A DNA stretch of 64,000 bases, taken from positions 1-64,000 of the forward strand of contig JAQXNX010000004.1 of the NCBI GenBank assembly GCA_029098225.1, in the 5' to 3' direction. A program made the translations under genes and the position numbers. Each line of letters starts with the position of its first letter. Position 1 is the stretch's first letter. This document shows, one piece after another, positions 25,237-32,963 of this stretch. The notes beneath the pieces are model-generated. The model ran no database searches, was not told where the DNA came from, and saw only the letters and a list, made by a program, of their open reading frames with translations. This DNA is from Spirochaetales bacterium. Its GTDB lineage: Bacteria > Spirochaetota > Spirochaetia > Treponematales > Treponemataceae.

Positions 25237-25926
25237 CTATTTTTCGATATCACGTGTGTTATAAAGTTCCTTGATTTTGTCAAGGTTCTTAGTAGACATA
25301 GTTACAAAGTTCTTGATGTCCTTTTCGCACTTGCCTTCATCAATTTCTGCAACGCGGTCGATGAGGTGCTGGCTCTGAGGCTGAATGTATTTACCATTCA
25401 AGCGGCGGGCAAGCTCTGCAACCTGTGGGTGAGAGATTCCAGCCGGACAGCGTGATGAACAGCATCCGCACATTACACAGTCGAATGAAAGGTCTGCACA
25501 CTTTGCAAAGTCGCCGCGCTGAGCGTAAGCGATGTACTGCATTGTCTGCAGGCTCTGAGGGCAGGCACGTGTACAAGCGTTACAGCCTACACAAGAGTAA
25601 ATCTCAGGGTAGAGCTGCATCATAATCTGCTGCTCAGGTTTGATTTTATTGATATCGTAAATCTGCTTTACGAGCGGGAAGAATGGAAGAGTAGCGATAT
25701 ACATATCGTTTTCAACTTTCTTAGAACATGCAAGGCATGTTTGAAGCTGATTTTGTCCCTTAATGCGGTAGATTGTAGCACAAGCTCCACAGAATCCGTT
25801 ACGGCATCCGCATCCACGCTTGAGCTGATAGCCGGCATATTCCATTGCATTCATAATGGTAAGTTCAGCCGGAACATCATATTTTTTGCCAAAAATATAA
25901 ATTGTTGCCATTTCTTTTTCAGCCAT
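25237..25926 (-). CDS. frdB: Fumarate reductase/succinate dehydrogenase iron-sulfur subunit
   Basis: 229 residues. The N-terminal ferredoxin-like domain has GCGCRNGFCGACATIY plus CLAC for a 2Fe-2S cluster. The C-terminal domain has two cysteine clusters, CVGCNACTRACP and CVMCGCCSSRCP, each of the C-x2-C-x2-C-x3-C type expected for 4Fe-4S clusters. Standard SdhB/FrdB proteins hold one 4Fe-4S and one 3Fe-4S cluster, so this is closer to the thiol:fumarate or HdrC-like arrangement. It is transcribed with frdA. AGGAGC precedes the ATG. Confidence 0.83.
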   Translation of the reverse strand: MAEKEMATIYIFGKKYDVPAELTIMNAMEYAGYQLKRGCGCRNGFCGACATIYRIKGQNQLQTCLACSKKVENDMYIATLPFFPLVKQIYDINKIKPEQQIMMQLYPEIYSCVGCNACTRACPQSLQTMQYIAYAQRGDFAKCADLSFDCVMCGCCSSRCPAGISHPQVAELARRLNGKYIQPQSQHLIDRVAEIDEGKCEKDIKNFVTMSTKNLDKIKELYNTRDIEK

Positions 25927-25972
25927 TTTTTGCTCCTATATAAACATAATAATCGTTTAAAATATCTTTAAT

Positions 25973-26001
25973 ATTATATATCATTTTTTTAAGATTGTTA
26001 A
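25973..26001 (-). promoter_or_regulatory. Promoter of frdBA
   Basis: On the minus strand TTAACA (25996-26001), a 17-bp spacer and TATAAT (25973-25978) give a strong sigma-70-type promoter. It is back to back with the asnB promoter, whose -35 starts 16 bases away. Confidence 0.6.
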
Positions 26002-26016
26002 TAGAGAATCATCTGC

Positions 26017-26116
26017 TTGACAGCATATTTTAAATTCAATAAGATAAAATAAATACGACAAAGAGGCCGTAGATAATATTTCGCAATTTTGCGAGGTACT
26101 GTCTACGGCCTTTTTT
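26017..26116 (+). promoter_or_regulatory. asnB-carAB promoter and ANTAR-type antitermination leader
   Basis: Promoter TTGACA (26017-26022), 17-bp spacer, TAAGAT (26040-26045). Nine bases later comes a hairpin ACGAC/GCCGT (26055-26070, one A-C mismatch) with hexaloop AAAGAG (A1, G4). Its 3' arm is also the 5' arm of an intrinsic terminator (GGCCGTAGA at 26066-26074, TCTACGGCC at 26102-26110, T-run to 26116). The two structures exclude each other. The upstream gene is divergent, so this terminator can only control asnB. The ANTAR protein encoded after glnA is the likely antiterminator. Confidence 0.8.
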
Positions 26117-26175
26117 CGTTTTAGACTGAATTTGGAGGAAAAGGGGAATCCGCTGAGAAATTTGGGAAAAGAGGA

Positions 26176-26460
26176 AGATTCTAAAAAGTTGCTCCACGTA
26201 TTCGCAACTTTTTTTAACGAATCTTCGATTTACCACGGTGCCGATTGTAGGTAAAAACCTAAATTGGATTTTTCCGTGGGAAAATCCAATTTTTAACGGT
26301 TTCTTCGATAAGAGAAATCTAAGTGGTAAATCCTAAAGAAATGCTCCAGGTTTTCGCATTTCTTTTTAACGGATTTGCTATTAATGCTTTTGAACGAGGA
26401 GGTAAGTAAATCCTAAAAAATAATTTTCTGCGGAAAATTATTTTTCTTAACGGATTTGCT
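26176..26460 (+). repeat. Four tandem covarying hairpin modules before asnB
   Basis: Four modules share the frame: outer arm, CTAAA, variable inner hairpin, T-run, TTAACG, outer arm, then TTCGAT or GCTAT. Outer arms are AGATT/AATCT, AAACC/GGTTT, AAATCC/GGATTT and AAATCC/GGATTT. Inner arms are AGTTGC/GCAACT, TTGGATTTT/AAAATCCAA, GAAATGC/GCATTTC and AAATAATTTTC/GAAAATTATTT. Sequence varies while pairing is kept. Several stems run into T-runs and could terminate transcription. They fill the rest of the asnB leader and separate a good Shine-Dalgarno (GGAGG near 26132) from the gene. Confidence 0.7.
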
Positions 26461-26468
26461 ATAAGAGT

Positions 26469-28349
26469 ATGTGTGGTTTTGTAGGTTGTTTTGACTTGAA
26501 CAGTGGCAGCGCACCGATTGCGGAAGGCTTGAAGGAAGAACTTCGTGCACAGGTTCTTGAGATGTCTAAAAAAATACGTCACCGTGGTCCGGACTGGAGC
26601 GGTGTTTATACCGGCGATAATGCCATCTTGAGTCACGAGAGGCTTTCGATTGTTGACCCGCTTTCTGGCAAACAACCGTTAGTTAGTGATGATGAAAAAA
26701 TCATTCTTGCGGCAAACGGCGAAATATATAATCACAAGGAAATCCGCTCCCGCTTTGAAGGAAGCTACAAGTTCCGTACAGGAAGCGACTGCGAAGTAAT
26801 CATTCCGCTTTACAAAAAATACCGCGAGTCCGGCGACTTTTTAAAAATGATAGAAGAGCTTTCGGGCATTTTCGCCTTCGCGCTTTATGACAGCGAGAAC
26901 GACGTTTACCTCATTGCCCGCGACGAAATCGGTGTTATTCCTCTCTACCAGGGCTGGGACAAGGCCGGCCGCTATTACGTTGCAAGCGAACTTAAGGCTC
27001 TGGAAGGTGACTGTCAGACAATCGAAGAGTTTCCGAATGGAAGTTATCTCTATTCAGGAGGGGAAGGCCTTCCCCTGGCTTCAGCCGTACGCACGCAAAG
27101 CGTGCTGCCGTCTTCAGCCACCCCTTCTAACGGGGGACACCCCCGTAACGCCCCCGCAGAACCAATCCGCTGGTACCACCGCGACTGGGAATCATACGAC
27201 GCAGTAAAAAATTCTCCTAAAGCTACCGACGACAAGGGCGATGTAATCAACCCGAGCGTAATCGAAAAAGTCCGCAATGGCTTGGAATCAGCTGTAAAAG
27301 CCCAGCTCATGTCTGACGTTCCTTACGGCGTTCTTTTGAGCGGCGGTCTCGACTCATCAATCATCGCAGCCATCACACAAAAATACAGCAAGAAGCGTGT
27401 TGAAACAGACAGCAAGGAAGCAGCCTGGTGGCCACAGCTTCATAGTTTTGCAGTCGGCCTCGAAGGCTCTCCAGACCTCATTGCTGCTCAAAAGGCCGCC
27501 GACTATATCGGAACTGTTCATCATGAAGTTCACTTTACAATTCAGGAAGCCCTGGACGCCCTCCCTGATGTAATCTATCATATCGAAACTTATGATATTA
27601 CGACTGTTCGCGCCAGCACTCCAATGTATCTTCTTGCCCGCGTAATCAAATCTATGGGAATTAAAATGGTTTTGAGCGGTGAGGGTAGTGACGAGCTTTT
27701 TGGCGGTTATCTTTATTTCCATAAAGCTCCAAACGCACAGGAGTTCCACGAAGAACTGGTTCGCAAAATGAGTAAGCTTCACCTTTATGACTGTCTGCGC
27801 GCAAACAAATCTCTTATGGCCTGGGGTGTAGAAGGCCGCGTTCCTTTCCTCGATAAAGATTTTATTGATATTGCGATGGGCCTGAATCCGAGTGATAAGA
27901 TGAATATTAAGCTTGAGACCCCGAAACAAGTTCGGGGTGACGGGGCTCCGAAACAGAGAATGGAAAAATGGATTCTCCGCAAAGCCTTTGAAGACCTGCT
28001 TCCGGAAAGCATTGCCTGGCGTCAGAAGGAACAGTTCTCAGACGGCGTAGGCTACAACTGGATTGATACCCTCAAAAAGATTACAGAAGAAAAGGTAAGC
28101 GACGCTGAGTTTGCCCGTCGCGAAAACCGCTTCCCGGTAAATCCTCCAAAAACAAAAGAGGAATATTACTACCGTGAAATCTACAGCCGCCTCTTCCCGA
28201 GTGACTCAGCTGCCCGCTGTGTACCGCACGAAGCCGGAGTAGCCTGCTCAACTGCCAAGGCCCTCGAGTGGGATGCCGCCTGGAAAAACATGGATGAACC
28301 AAGCGGAAGAGCAATTGGAGGTGTTCATAATGATGCGTACAAAGCTTAG
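26469..28349 (+). CDS. asnB: Glutamine-hydrolysing asparagine synthetase B with two in-frame inserts
   Basis: 626 residues. MCGFVGCF gives the N-terminal nucleophile cysteine of the glutaminase domain, and the synthetase domain has the PP-loop VLLSGGLDSSI and VLSGEGSDELFGGY. E. coli AsnB has 554 residues; much of the surplus is two inserts. Residues 197-230 come from the GC-rich palindromic family and sit in the linker between the two domains. Residues 483-494 (ETPKQVRGDGAP) come from a second palindrome, placed just before the conserved MEKWILR segment. No good Shine-Dalgarno precedes the ATG. The 3' end overlaps carA by 20 bases. The operon provides asparagine and carbamoyl phosphate from glutamine. 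Confidence 0.92.
   Translation: MCGFVGCFDLNSGSAPIAEGLKEELRAQVLEMSKKIRHRGPDWSGVYTGDNAILSHERLSIVDPLSGKQPLVSDDEKIILAANGEIYNHKEIRSRFEGSYKFRTGSDCEVIIPLYKKYRESGDFLKMIEELSGIFAFALYDSENDVYLIARDEIGVIPLYQGWDKAGRYYVASELKALEGDCQTIEEFPNGSYLYSGGEGLPLASAVRTQSVLPSSATPSNGGHPRNAPAEPIRWYHRDWESYDAVKNSPKATDDKGDVINPSVIEKVRNGLESAVKAQLMSDVPYGVLLSGGLDSSIIAAITQKYSKKRVETDSKEAAWWPQLHSFAVGLEGSPDLIAAQKAADYIGTVHHEVHFTIQEALDALPDVIYHIETYDITTVRASTPMYLLARVIKSMGIKMVLSGEGSDELFGGYLYFHKAPNAQEFHEELVRKMSKLHLYDCLRANKSLMAWGVEGRVPFLDKDFIDIAMGLNPSDKMNIKLETPKQVRGDGAPKQRMEKWILRKAFEDLLPESIAWRQKEQFSDGVGYNWIDTLKKITEEKVSDAEFARRENRFPVNPPKTKEEYYYREIYSRLFPSDSAARCVPHEAGVACSTAKALEWDAAWKNMDEPSGRAIGGVHNDAYKA
27057..27158 (+). repeat. GC-rich palindromic element inserted in frame in asnB
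   Basis: About 102 bases with ends GGGGAAGGCCTTCCCC and GGGGGACACCCCCGTAACGCC. It is read without a stop as residues GGEGLPLA through PRNAPA. This is one copy of the family also in carA, carB, purF, gltB (twice) and two intergenic sites. Its G+C content is far above that of the gene. Confidence 0.85.
27915..27950 (+). repeat. GACCCCGAAACAAGTTCGGGGT-type palindrome in frame in asnB
   Basis: A 36-base, 12-codon insert with arms ACCCCGAA and TTCGGGGT, followed by GACGGGGCTCCG. Palindromes of this type are common extragenic repeats in bacteria; here it encodes ETPKQVRGDGAP inside an enzyme. Related AsnB proteins lack these residues, judging from my knowledge of the family. Confidence 0.7.
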
Positions 28350-29499
28350 CAGGGGCGTTACGGGGGCGGCAGCTCCCGTAGAGGGGGTAGAGGAAGAGTG
28401 CGAAGCTCTCTGTAACGAGGGGGAGGCTTCCCCCTCCTTTTTAATTCTTTCAGACGGAACTGTTTTTAAAGGAAAATCTATAGGTGTTCAGGGGCGTTCA
28501 ATTGGTGAAGTTGTTTTTACAACAGGAATGACAGGTTATATAGAAACTCTTACAGATCCAAGTTATTTCGGGCAGATAGTTACACAGACTTTTCCTTTAA
28601 TTGGAAATTACGGTGTTATGAGCGAAGATTTTGAAAGCAAAAAATCATGGGTAAGAGGATACATTGTCCGCGAGTTGTGTGATGAGCCTGATAATTTTCG
28701 TTGCGAAGATACTCTCAATAACTTTTTAATAAATCATAATATTACAGGAATTTGTGGTATAGATACACGTGCGCTTACTAAACGTCTTAGAGAACAGGGC
28801 GTTATGAATGGAATGATTGTAAGCGGAGAATGTCCGGAAATTACTGATAAGCTTCTTGAAGAAATTAAGAATTACAAAATAACGAATGCAGTTGAAAGTG
28901 TACAATGGCTTAAGGAAGGGAAAACTCTTCCAGTCCGCAATGCTCCACACGTTGTTCTTTATGATTTTGGCGCTAAAGCTAATATTAAGCGTGAGCTTGA
29001 AAAACGTGGCTGCAATGTTACTGTCGTTCCGTATAACACAAGTGCGGAAGATGTTATAAAACTTGAGCCGGATGGTGTTATGCTTAGTAATGGTCCTGGA
29101 GATCCTGCAGAAAATACAGGCGTTATTGCGGAAATAAAAAAATTATGCGATTACAAAAAAATTGCAATTTTTGGAATCTGTCTTGGTCATCAGATGCTGG
29201 CTTTAGCGCGAGGTGCTAAAACAAGTAAGCTTAAATACGGGCACCGTGGCGGTAATCACCCGTGTAAGGATATGGAAACCGGTCGCGTATATATTACAAG
29301 TCAGAATCATGGATATGCGGTAGAAACTGCAAGCCTGCCGGCTTATGCACAATTAAGCTTTGTGAACGTAAATGACAACACCTGCGAAGGAATTTCTTAT
29401 ACAGACATTCCGGCCTTCAGTGTACAGTTTCATCCCGAAGCGTGTGCCGGCCCTCATGATACAAATTATTTGTTTGATAAATTTGTAAAAATGCTTTGA
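28330..29499 (+). CDS. carA: Carbamoyl-phosphate synthase small subunit
   Basis: 389 residues. This glutaminase subunit supplies ammonia to CarB. Conserved parts include FTTGMTGYIETLTDPSYFGQ near the N-terminus, GICGIDTRALTK, and the class I amidotransferase core with nucleophile cysteine in FGICLGHQMLALA and QFHPEA near the end. The start ATG at 28330 follows GGAGGTG and overlaps the asnB end. Residues about 8-37 (RGVTGAAAPVEG to GEASPS) derive from the GC-rich palindromic element; normal CarA begins directly at the segment here read as FLILSDGTVFKG. Confidence 0.9.
   Translation: MMRTKLSRGVTGAAAPVEGVEEECEALCNEGEASPSFLILSDGTVFKGKSIGVQGRSIGEVVFTTGMTGYIETLTDPSYFGQIVTQTFPLIGNYGVMSEDFESKKSWVRGYIVRELCDEPDNFRCEDTLNNFLINHNITGICGIDTRALTKRLREQGVMNGMIVSGECPEITDKLLEEIKNYKITNAVESVQWLKEGKTLPVRNAPHVVLYDFGAKANIKRELEKRGCNVTVVPYNTSAEDVIKLEPDGVMLSNGPGDPAENTGVIAEIKKLCDYKKIAIFGICLGHQMLALARGAKTSKLKYGHRGGNHPCKDMETGRVYITSQNHGYAVETASLPAYAQLSFVNVNDNTCEGISYTDIPAFSVQFHPEACAGPHDTNYLFDKFVKML
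28351..28440 (+). repeat. GC-rich palindromic element inserted at the carA N-terminus
   Basis: It starts GGGGCGTTACGGGGGCGGC and ends GGGGGAGGCTTCCCCC, read in frame directly after the first seven codons of carA. Same family as the copies in asnB, carB, purF and gltB. Confidence 0.85.
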
Positions 29500-29602
29500 G
29501 ACTAAAGATCTGATGTTCCGATGAAGCTCGTAAGATTTTTACTAAGCATATGGTTGCAGAAAAGTTTATATAATTTTGATTTTTCAGGGAGATAAAATCG
29601 TC

Positions 29603-32600
29603 ATGCCATTAAATAAAAATATACATAAAGTTATGATTATTGGATCTGGTCCGATTGTAATTGGTCAGGCGGCTGAATTTGATTATGCCGGAAATCAGGC
29701 CTGTAAGGCTCTTAAATCGCTTGGACTGGAGGTTTGTCTTGTAAATTCAAATCCGGCTACCCTTATGACAGATCATTATATGGCTGATGAAATTTACATG
29801 GAGCCGCTTACTCTAAAAACTCTGGAACGCATTATAGAAAAAGAAAAACCTGATTCTCTTCTTTCAACTCTTGGCGGGCAGACCGGATTAACCCTCAGTA
29901 TGGAGCTTGCAAAATCGGGATTTTTAAAAAAACATGGAGTTCAGCTTCTTGGTGCAAGACCCGAAACTATTGACAAGGCAGAAGACCGCCAGATGTTCAA
30001 GGATACAATGGAAGCAATCGGCGAGCCCTGCATTCCTTCAAAAGTAGTTACAACTTACGAGGATGCAGCGGATTTTGTTCATAATGAAATAGGTTTTCCT
30101 GCAATTATCCGCCCGGCCTTTACACTTGGCGGAACAGGCGGTGGTATAGTAAACAATGAGCGTGAGCTTGATGAAATTGCCCATAATGGATTGCATCGTT
30201 CACCAATTCATCAGATTCTGGTTGAAAAATGTATTTCGGGCTGGAAGGAAGTTGAGTTTGAAGTTATGCGGGACAGTACCGGCAATGTAATAACAGTCTG
30301 CTCAATGGAAAACTTTGACCCGGTTGGAGTGCATACAGGAGATTCAATCGTAATTGCGCCAACTGTTACTCTGGCAGATAAAGAATATCAGATGCTGCGT
30401 TCGGCTGCCTTGAACATAATTTCTGCGCTTAAAATAGAAGGTGGCTGTAACTGCCAGTTTGCTCTTAATCCTGAAAGTTTTGAATATGCGGTAATTGAAG
30501 TTAATCCTAGGGTTTCTCGTTCGAGTGCTCTTGCAAGTAAAGCTACAGGTTATCCTATTGCAAAGGTTGCAGCACTTATTGCAGTTGGCTTTACTTTAGA
30601 TGAGATTCCGAATTTTGTAACTAAAAAAACAAAAGCCTGCTTTGAGCCTGTTCTTGATTATGTAGTTGTAAAAATGCCGAAATTTCCTTTTGATAAATTT
30701 GTTTATGCCGCCCGTAAGCTTGGCACTCAGATGAAAGCAACTGGTGAGGTTATGGCAATTGGTCAGAATTTTGAAGAAGCAATTTTAAAGGCTGTTCGTG
30801 GTCTTGAAGTTGGCGTAAAGGATTTGAATCTTCCAGCCTTTGAAAAAGAAGGTGATGAGAAAATTCGTGAGCGTGTAGGAAAGTGTACGGATCAGAGAAT
30901 ATTTGCAATTTATCAGGCTATTAAACGCAGCCTTATGACTGTAGAAGAGATTCATGAAATTACAAAAATTGATAAATGGTTTTTGTGGAAATTAGAAAAG
31001 ATTGTGAAAATGGAGAGGAAAGTTTTTGAGGGCACTTCGAGAGCATCTGGGTGCTCAAAATTATTATATCCGCCGCGCAGTTTTAAAATGGTAGATACCT
31101 GTGCCGGAGAATTTGATGCAGAAACTCCATATTTTTATTCGACTACTGATGGAGTAAATGAAGCTGAACTTTTCTTAAAGGAATGTCGCGGGGGCGTTAC
31201 GGGGGCGGCAGCCACCGTTGATGGGGGTGCCGGCGCAACGCAGTGCGACGCAGGGGGAAGGCTTTCCCCCTCAAAGACTTTATCAAAGGGAACAATCGTA
31301 GTTTTAGGTTCCGGACCTATCCGCATTGGACAGGGAATTGAATTTGACTATTCTTCGGTTCAGTGTATCCGTGCTCTAAAGAAACTTGGGTATGAGGTTG
31401 CAATAATTAATAATAATCCCGAAACTGTCAGTACTGATTTTGACACAGCAGACCGCCTTTATTTTGAGCCGCTTACTCCAGAAGATGTAATGAATGTAAT
31501 TGCTGTTGAAAAACCTCTTGGTGTTGTAGTTGCGTTTGGCGGAGGGACGGCAATTAAGCTTGCAAAATTTTTAGACAGTCAGGGTGTGCGCATCTTAGGT
31601 ACAAGTGCTGATGCAATAGATCTTGCAGAAGACCGGGAACGCTTTGAAGAATTATGCGAACGTCTTGAGGTAAACAGACCGCGTGGTCTTACTGTCTTAA
31701 ATGAAGTAGAAGCTCTTGAAGCAGGCTTTAAGCTTGGATACCCTGTTTTAATGCGCCCGAGTTATGTTCTTGGCGGTCAGAACATGATTATTGCCCGTAA
31801 CAGTGCAGACATTAAAGAATATATGAAAATCATTATGAGGCAGGGTATTGAGAATCCTGTTCTTATTGATAAATATATGGAAGGTACAGAACTTGAAATT
31901 GACTGTATTTGCGACGGCGAAGATATTCTTATTCCGGGAATTATGGAACATATTGAGCGTACAGGAATTCATTCTGGAGATTCTATTGCAGTTTATCCTG
32001 CCTGGAATTTTACTCCAGAAATGGAAGCTGAAGTTGTAAAAAAATCTACTGCTATGGCGCTTGCTCTTGGAACAAAAGGAATTGTAAATATTCAGTGGCT
32101 TTTTTATAACGGCGAACTGAACATTATTGAAGCAAATCCACGTTCCAGCCGTACTGTACCTTATTTAAGCAAAGTAAGCGGAGTTCCTATGGTAGAACTT
32201 GCAACGCGTGCTATGCTTGGTGAGAAACTTTGCGATATGGGATATGGAACAGGACTTTACAGAAAACCTTCGTATTTTGCAGTAAAAGTTCCTGTCTTTA
32301 GCTTTGAAAAATTAATGGATGTAGATACACATCTTGGTCCCGAAATGAAGTCTACAGGCGAAGTCCTTGGAATTGCATCGACTTTAAACGAAGCTTTATA
32401 CAAAGGAATGGCTGCTGCCGGCTGGAAAATGCTTAAGCCACAAAAAAGTAAAAAATCAGGCAGCGCACCAGGCGTCCTTTTTTCTGTTCGCAATAGTGAT
32501 CTTCCTGAGCTTCCTGAGCTTGCGCGGAAATTCTATAAGCTTGGATTTACTCTTTATGCAACAGCAGGAAATGCCGTTACGATAGAACGCAGCGGAATGA

Positions 32601-32863
32601 ATGTTATTCATACAGCTAAAGTTCATGAAGATTATCATAACAACGTTATGACACTGCTGGAAAGCGGAAATGTGGATTATGTAATTTCTACTTCTGCAAA
32701 AGGGCGTGATCCGCTTGCAGAAAGTGTTAAATTAAGGCGCCTGGCTGTTGAGCGGGATATAGACTGTCTTACAGCAATAGATACTGCAAATGCTCTTGCA
32801 GACTGTATTGCAAGTTCTTTTTCTTTAGATAACGTAAGTCTGATCAACATAAACTCTTTGTAA
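29603..32863 (+). CDS. carB: Carbamoyl-phosphate synthase large subunit
   Basis: 1086 residues. Two ATP-grasp halves are visible: the first from KVMIIGSGPIVIGQAAEFDY, the second from TIVVLGSGPIRIGQGIEFDY, and a C-terminal MGS-like allosteric domain. The product carbamoyl phosphate feeds pyrimidine and arginine synthesis. The ATG at 29603 was chosen because it gives the standard CarB N-terminus and lies about ten bases after AGGGAG. Residues about 529-558 are an in-frame GC-rich palindromic insert exactly at the junction between the oligomerisation domain and the second ATP-grasp half. It follows carA by about 100 bases in the asnB operon. Confidence 0.93.
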   Translation: MPLNKNIHKVMIIGSGPIVIGQAAEFDYAGNQACKALKSLGLEVCLVNSNPATLMTDHYMADEIYMEPLTLKTLERIIEKEKPDSLLSTLGGQTGLTLSMELAKSGFLKKHGVQLLGARPETIDKAEDRQMFKDTMEAIGEPCIPSKVVTTYEDAADFVHNEIGFPAIIRPAFTLGGTGGGIVNNERELDEIAHNGLHRSPIHQILVEKCISGWKEVEFEVMRDSTGNVITVCSMENFDPVGVHTGDSIVIAPTVTLADKEYQMLRSAALNIISALKIEGGCNCQFALNPESFEYAVIEVNPRVSRSSALASKATGYPIAKVAALIAVGFTLDEIPNFVTKKTKACFEPVLDYVVVKMPKFPFDKFVYAARKLGTQMKATGEVMAIGQNFEEAILKAVRGLEVGVKDLNLPAFEKEGDEKIRERVGKCTDQRIFAIYQAIKRSLMTVEEIHEITKIDKWFLWKLEKIVKMERKVFEGTSRASGCSKLLYPPRSFKMVDTCAGEFDAETPYFYSTTDGVNEAELFLKECRGGVTGAAATVDGGAGATQCDAGGRLSPSKTLSKGTIVVLGSGPIRIGQGIEFDYSSVQCIRALKKLGYEVAIINNNPETVSTDFDTADRLYFEPLTPEDVMNVIAVEKPLGVVVAFGGGTAIKLAKFLDSQGVRILGTSADAIDLAEDRERFEELCERLEVNRPRGLTVLNEVEALEAGFKLGYPVLMRPSYVLGGQNMIIARNSADIKEYMKIIMRQGIENPVLIDKYMEGTELEIDCICDGEDILIPGIMEHIERTGIHSGDSIAVYPAWNFTPEMEAEVVKKSTAMALALGTKGIVNIQWLFYNGELNIIEANPRSSRTVPYLSKVSGVPMVELATRAMLGEKLCDMGYGTGLYRKPSYFAVKVPVFSFEKLMDVDTHLGPEMKSTGEVLGIASTLNEALYKGMAAAGWKMLKPQKSKKSGSAPGVLFSVRNSDLPELPELARKFYKLGFTLYATAGNAVTIERSGMNVIHTAKVHEDYHNNVMTLLESGNVDYVISTSAKGRDPLAESVKLRRLAVERDIDCLTAIDTANALADCIASSFSLDNVSLININSL
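31188..31276 (+). repeat. GC-rich palindromic element inserted in frame in carB
   Basis: It starts GGGGGCGTTACGGGGGCGGC, includes GGCGCAACGCAGTGCGACGC, and ends GGGGGAAGGCTTTCCCCC. The reading frame stays open (RGGVTGAAATVDGG to GGRLSPSK). It is placed between two folded halves of the enzyme. Confidence 0.87.
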
Positions 32864-32879
32864 AATTTTTATTTATTTC

Positions 32880-32927
32880 TTGACAAGTCATAGGCATGGC
32901 GTTATATTGTGTATATACAATATACAC
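32880..32927 (+). promoter_or_regulatory. Promoter and GntR/YtrA-type operator of the ABC operon
   Basis: TTGACA (32880-32885), 17-bp spacer, TATATT (32903-32908). Immediately after it lies a perfect 19-bp palindrome, GTGTATA TACAA TATACAC (32909-32927), covering the expected transcription start. This is the form expected for YtrA-type GntR operators, and the third gene of the operon encodes such a regulator, so autorepression is likely. Confidence 0.75.
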
Positions 32928-32928
32928 A

Positions 32929-32959
32929 ATGCGCGACTGCTACCGCGGAGGTTTGGAGG
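32929..32959 (+). repeat. Ribosome-binding-site-proximal repeat, copy B
   Basis: TGCGCGACTGCTACCGCGG runs into AGGTTTGGAGG, five bases before the ATG at 32964. It matches the right half of the elements at 22655-22725, 33818-33885 and 56236-56305. Confidence 0.6.
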
Positions 32960-32963
32960 TAAT

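Noticed and set aside
26065-26116. Leader hairpins as ordinary terminators of upstream genes
   Set aside because: At asnB the upstream gene is divergent, and at pyrG, glnA, gltD, gltB and glnN the promoter lies between the upstream gene and the hairpin, so they can act only on the downstream gene.
21873-26460. Hairpin modules as integron attC sites (Treponema denticola has a chromosomal integron)
   Set aside because: The modules lack the paired RYYYAAC/GTTRRRY core at opposite ends; the TTAACG motif lies on one side only, and there is no gene-cassette array or integrase in the window.
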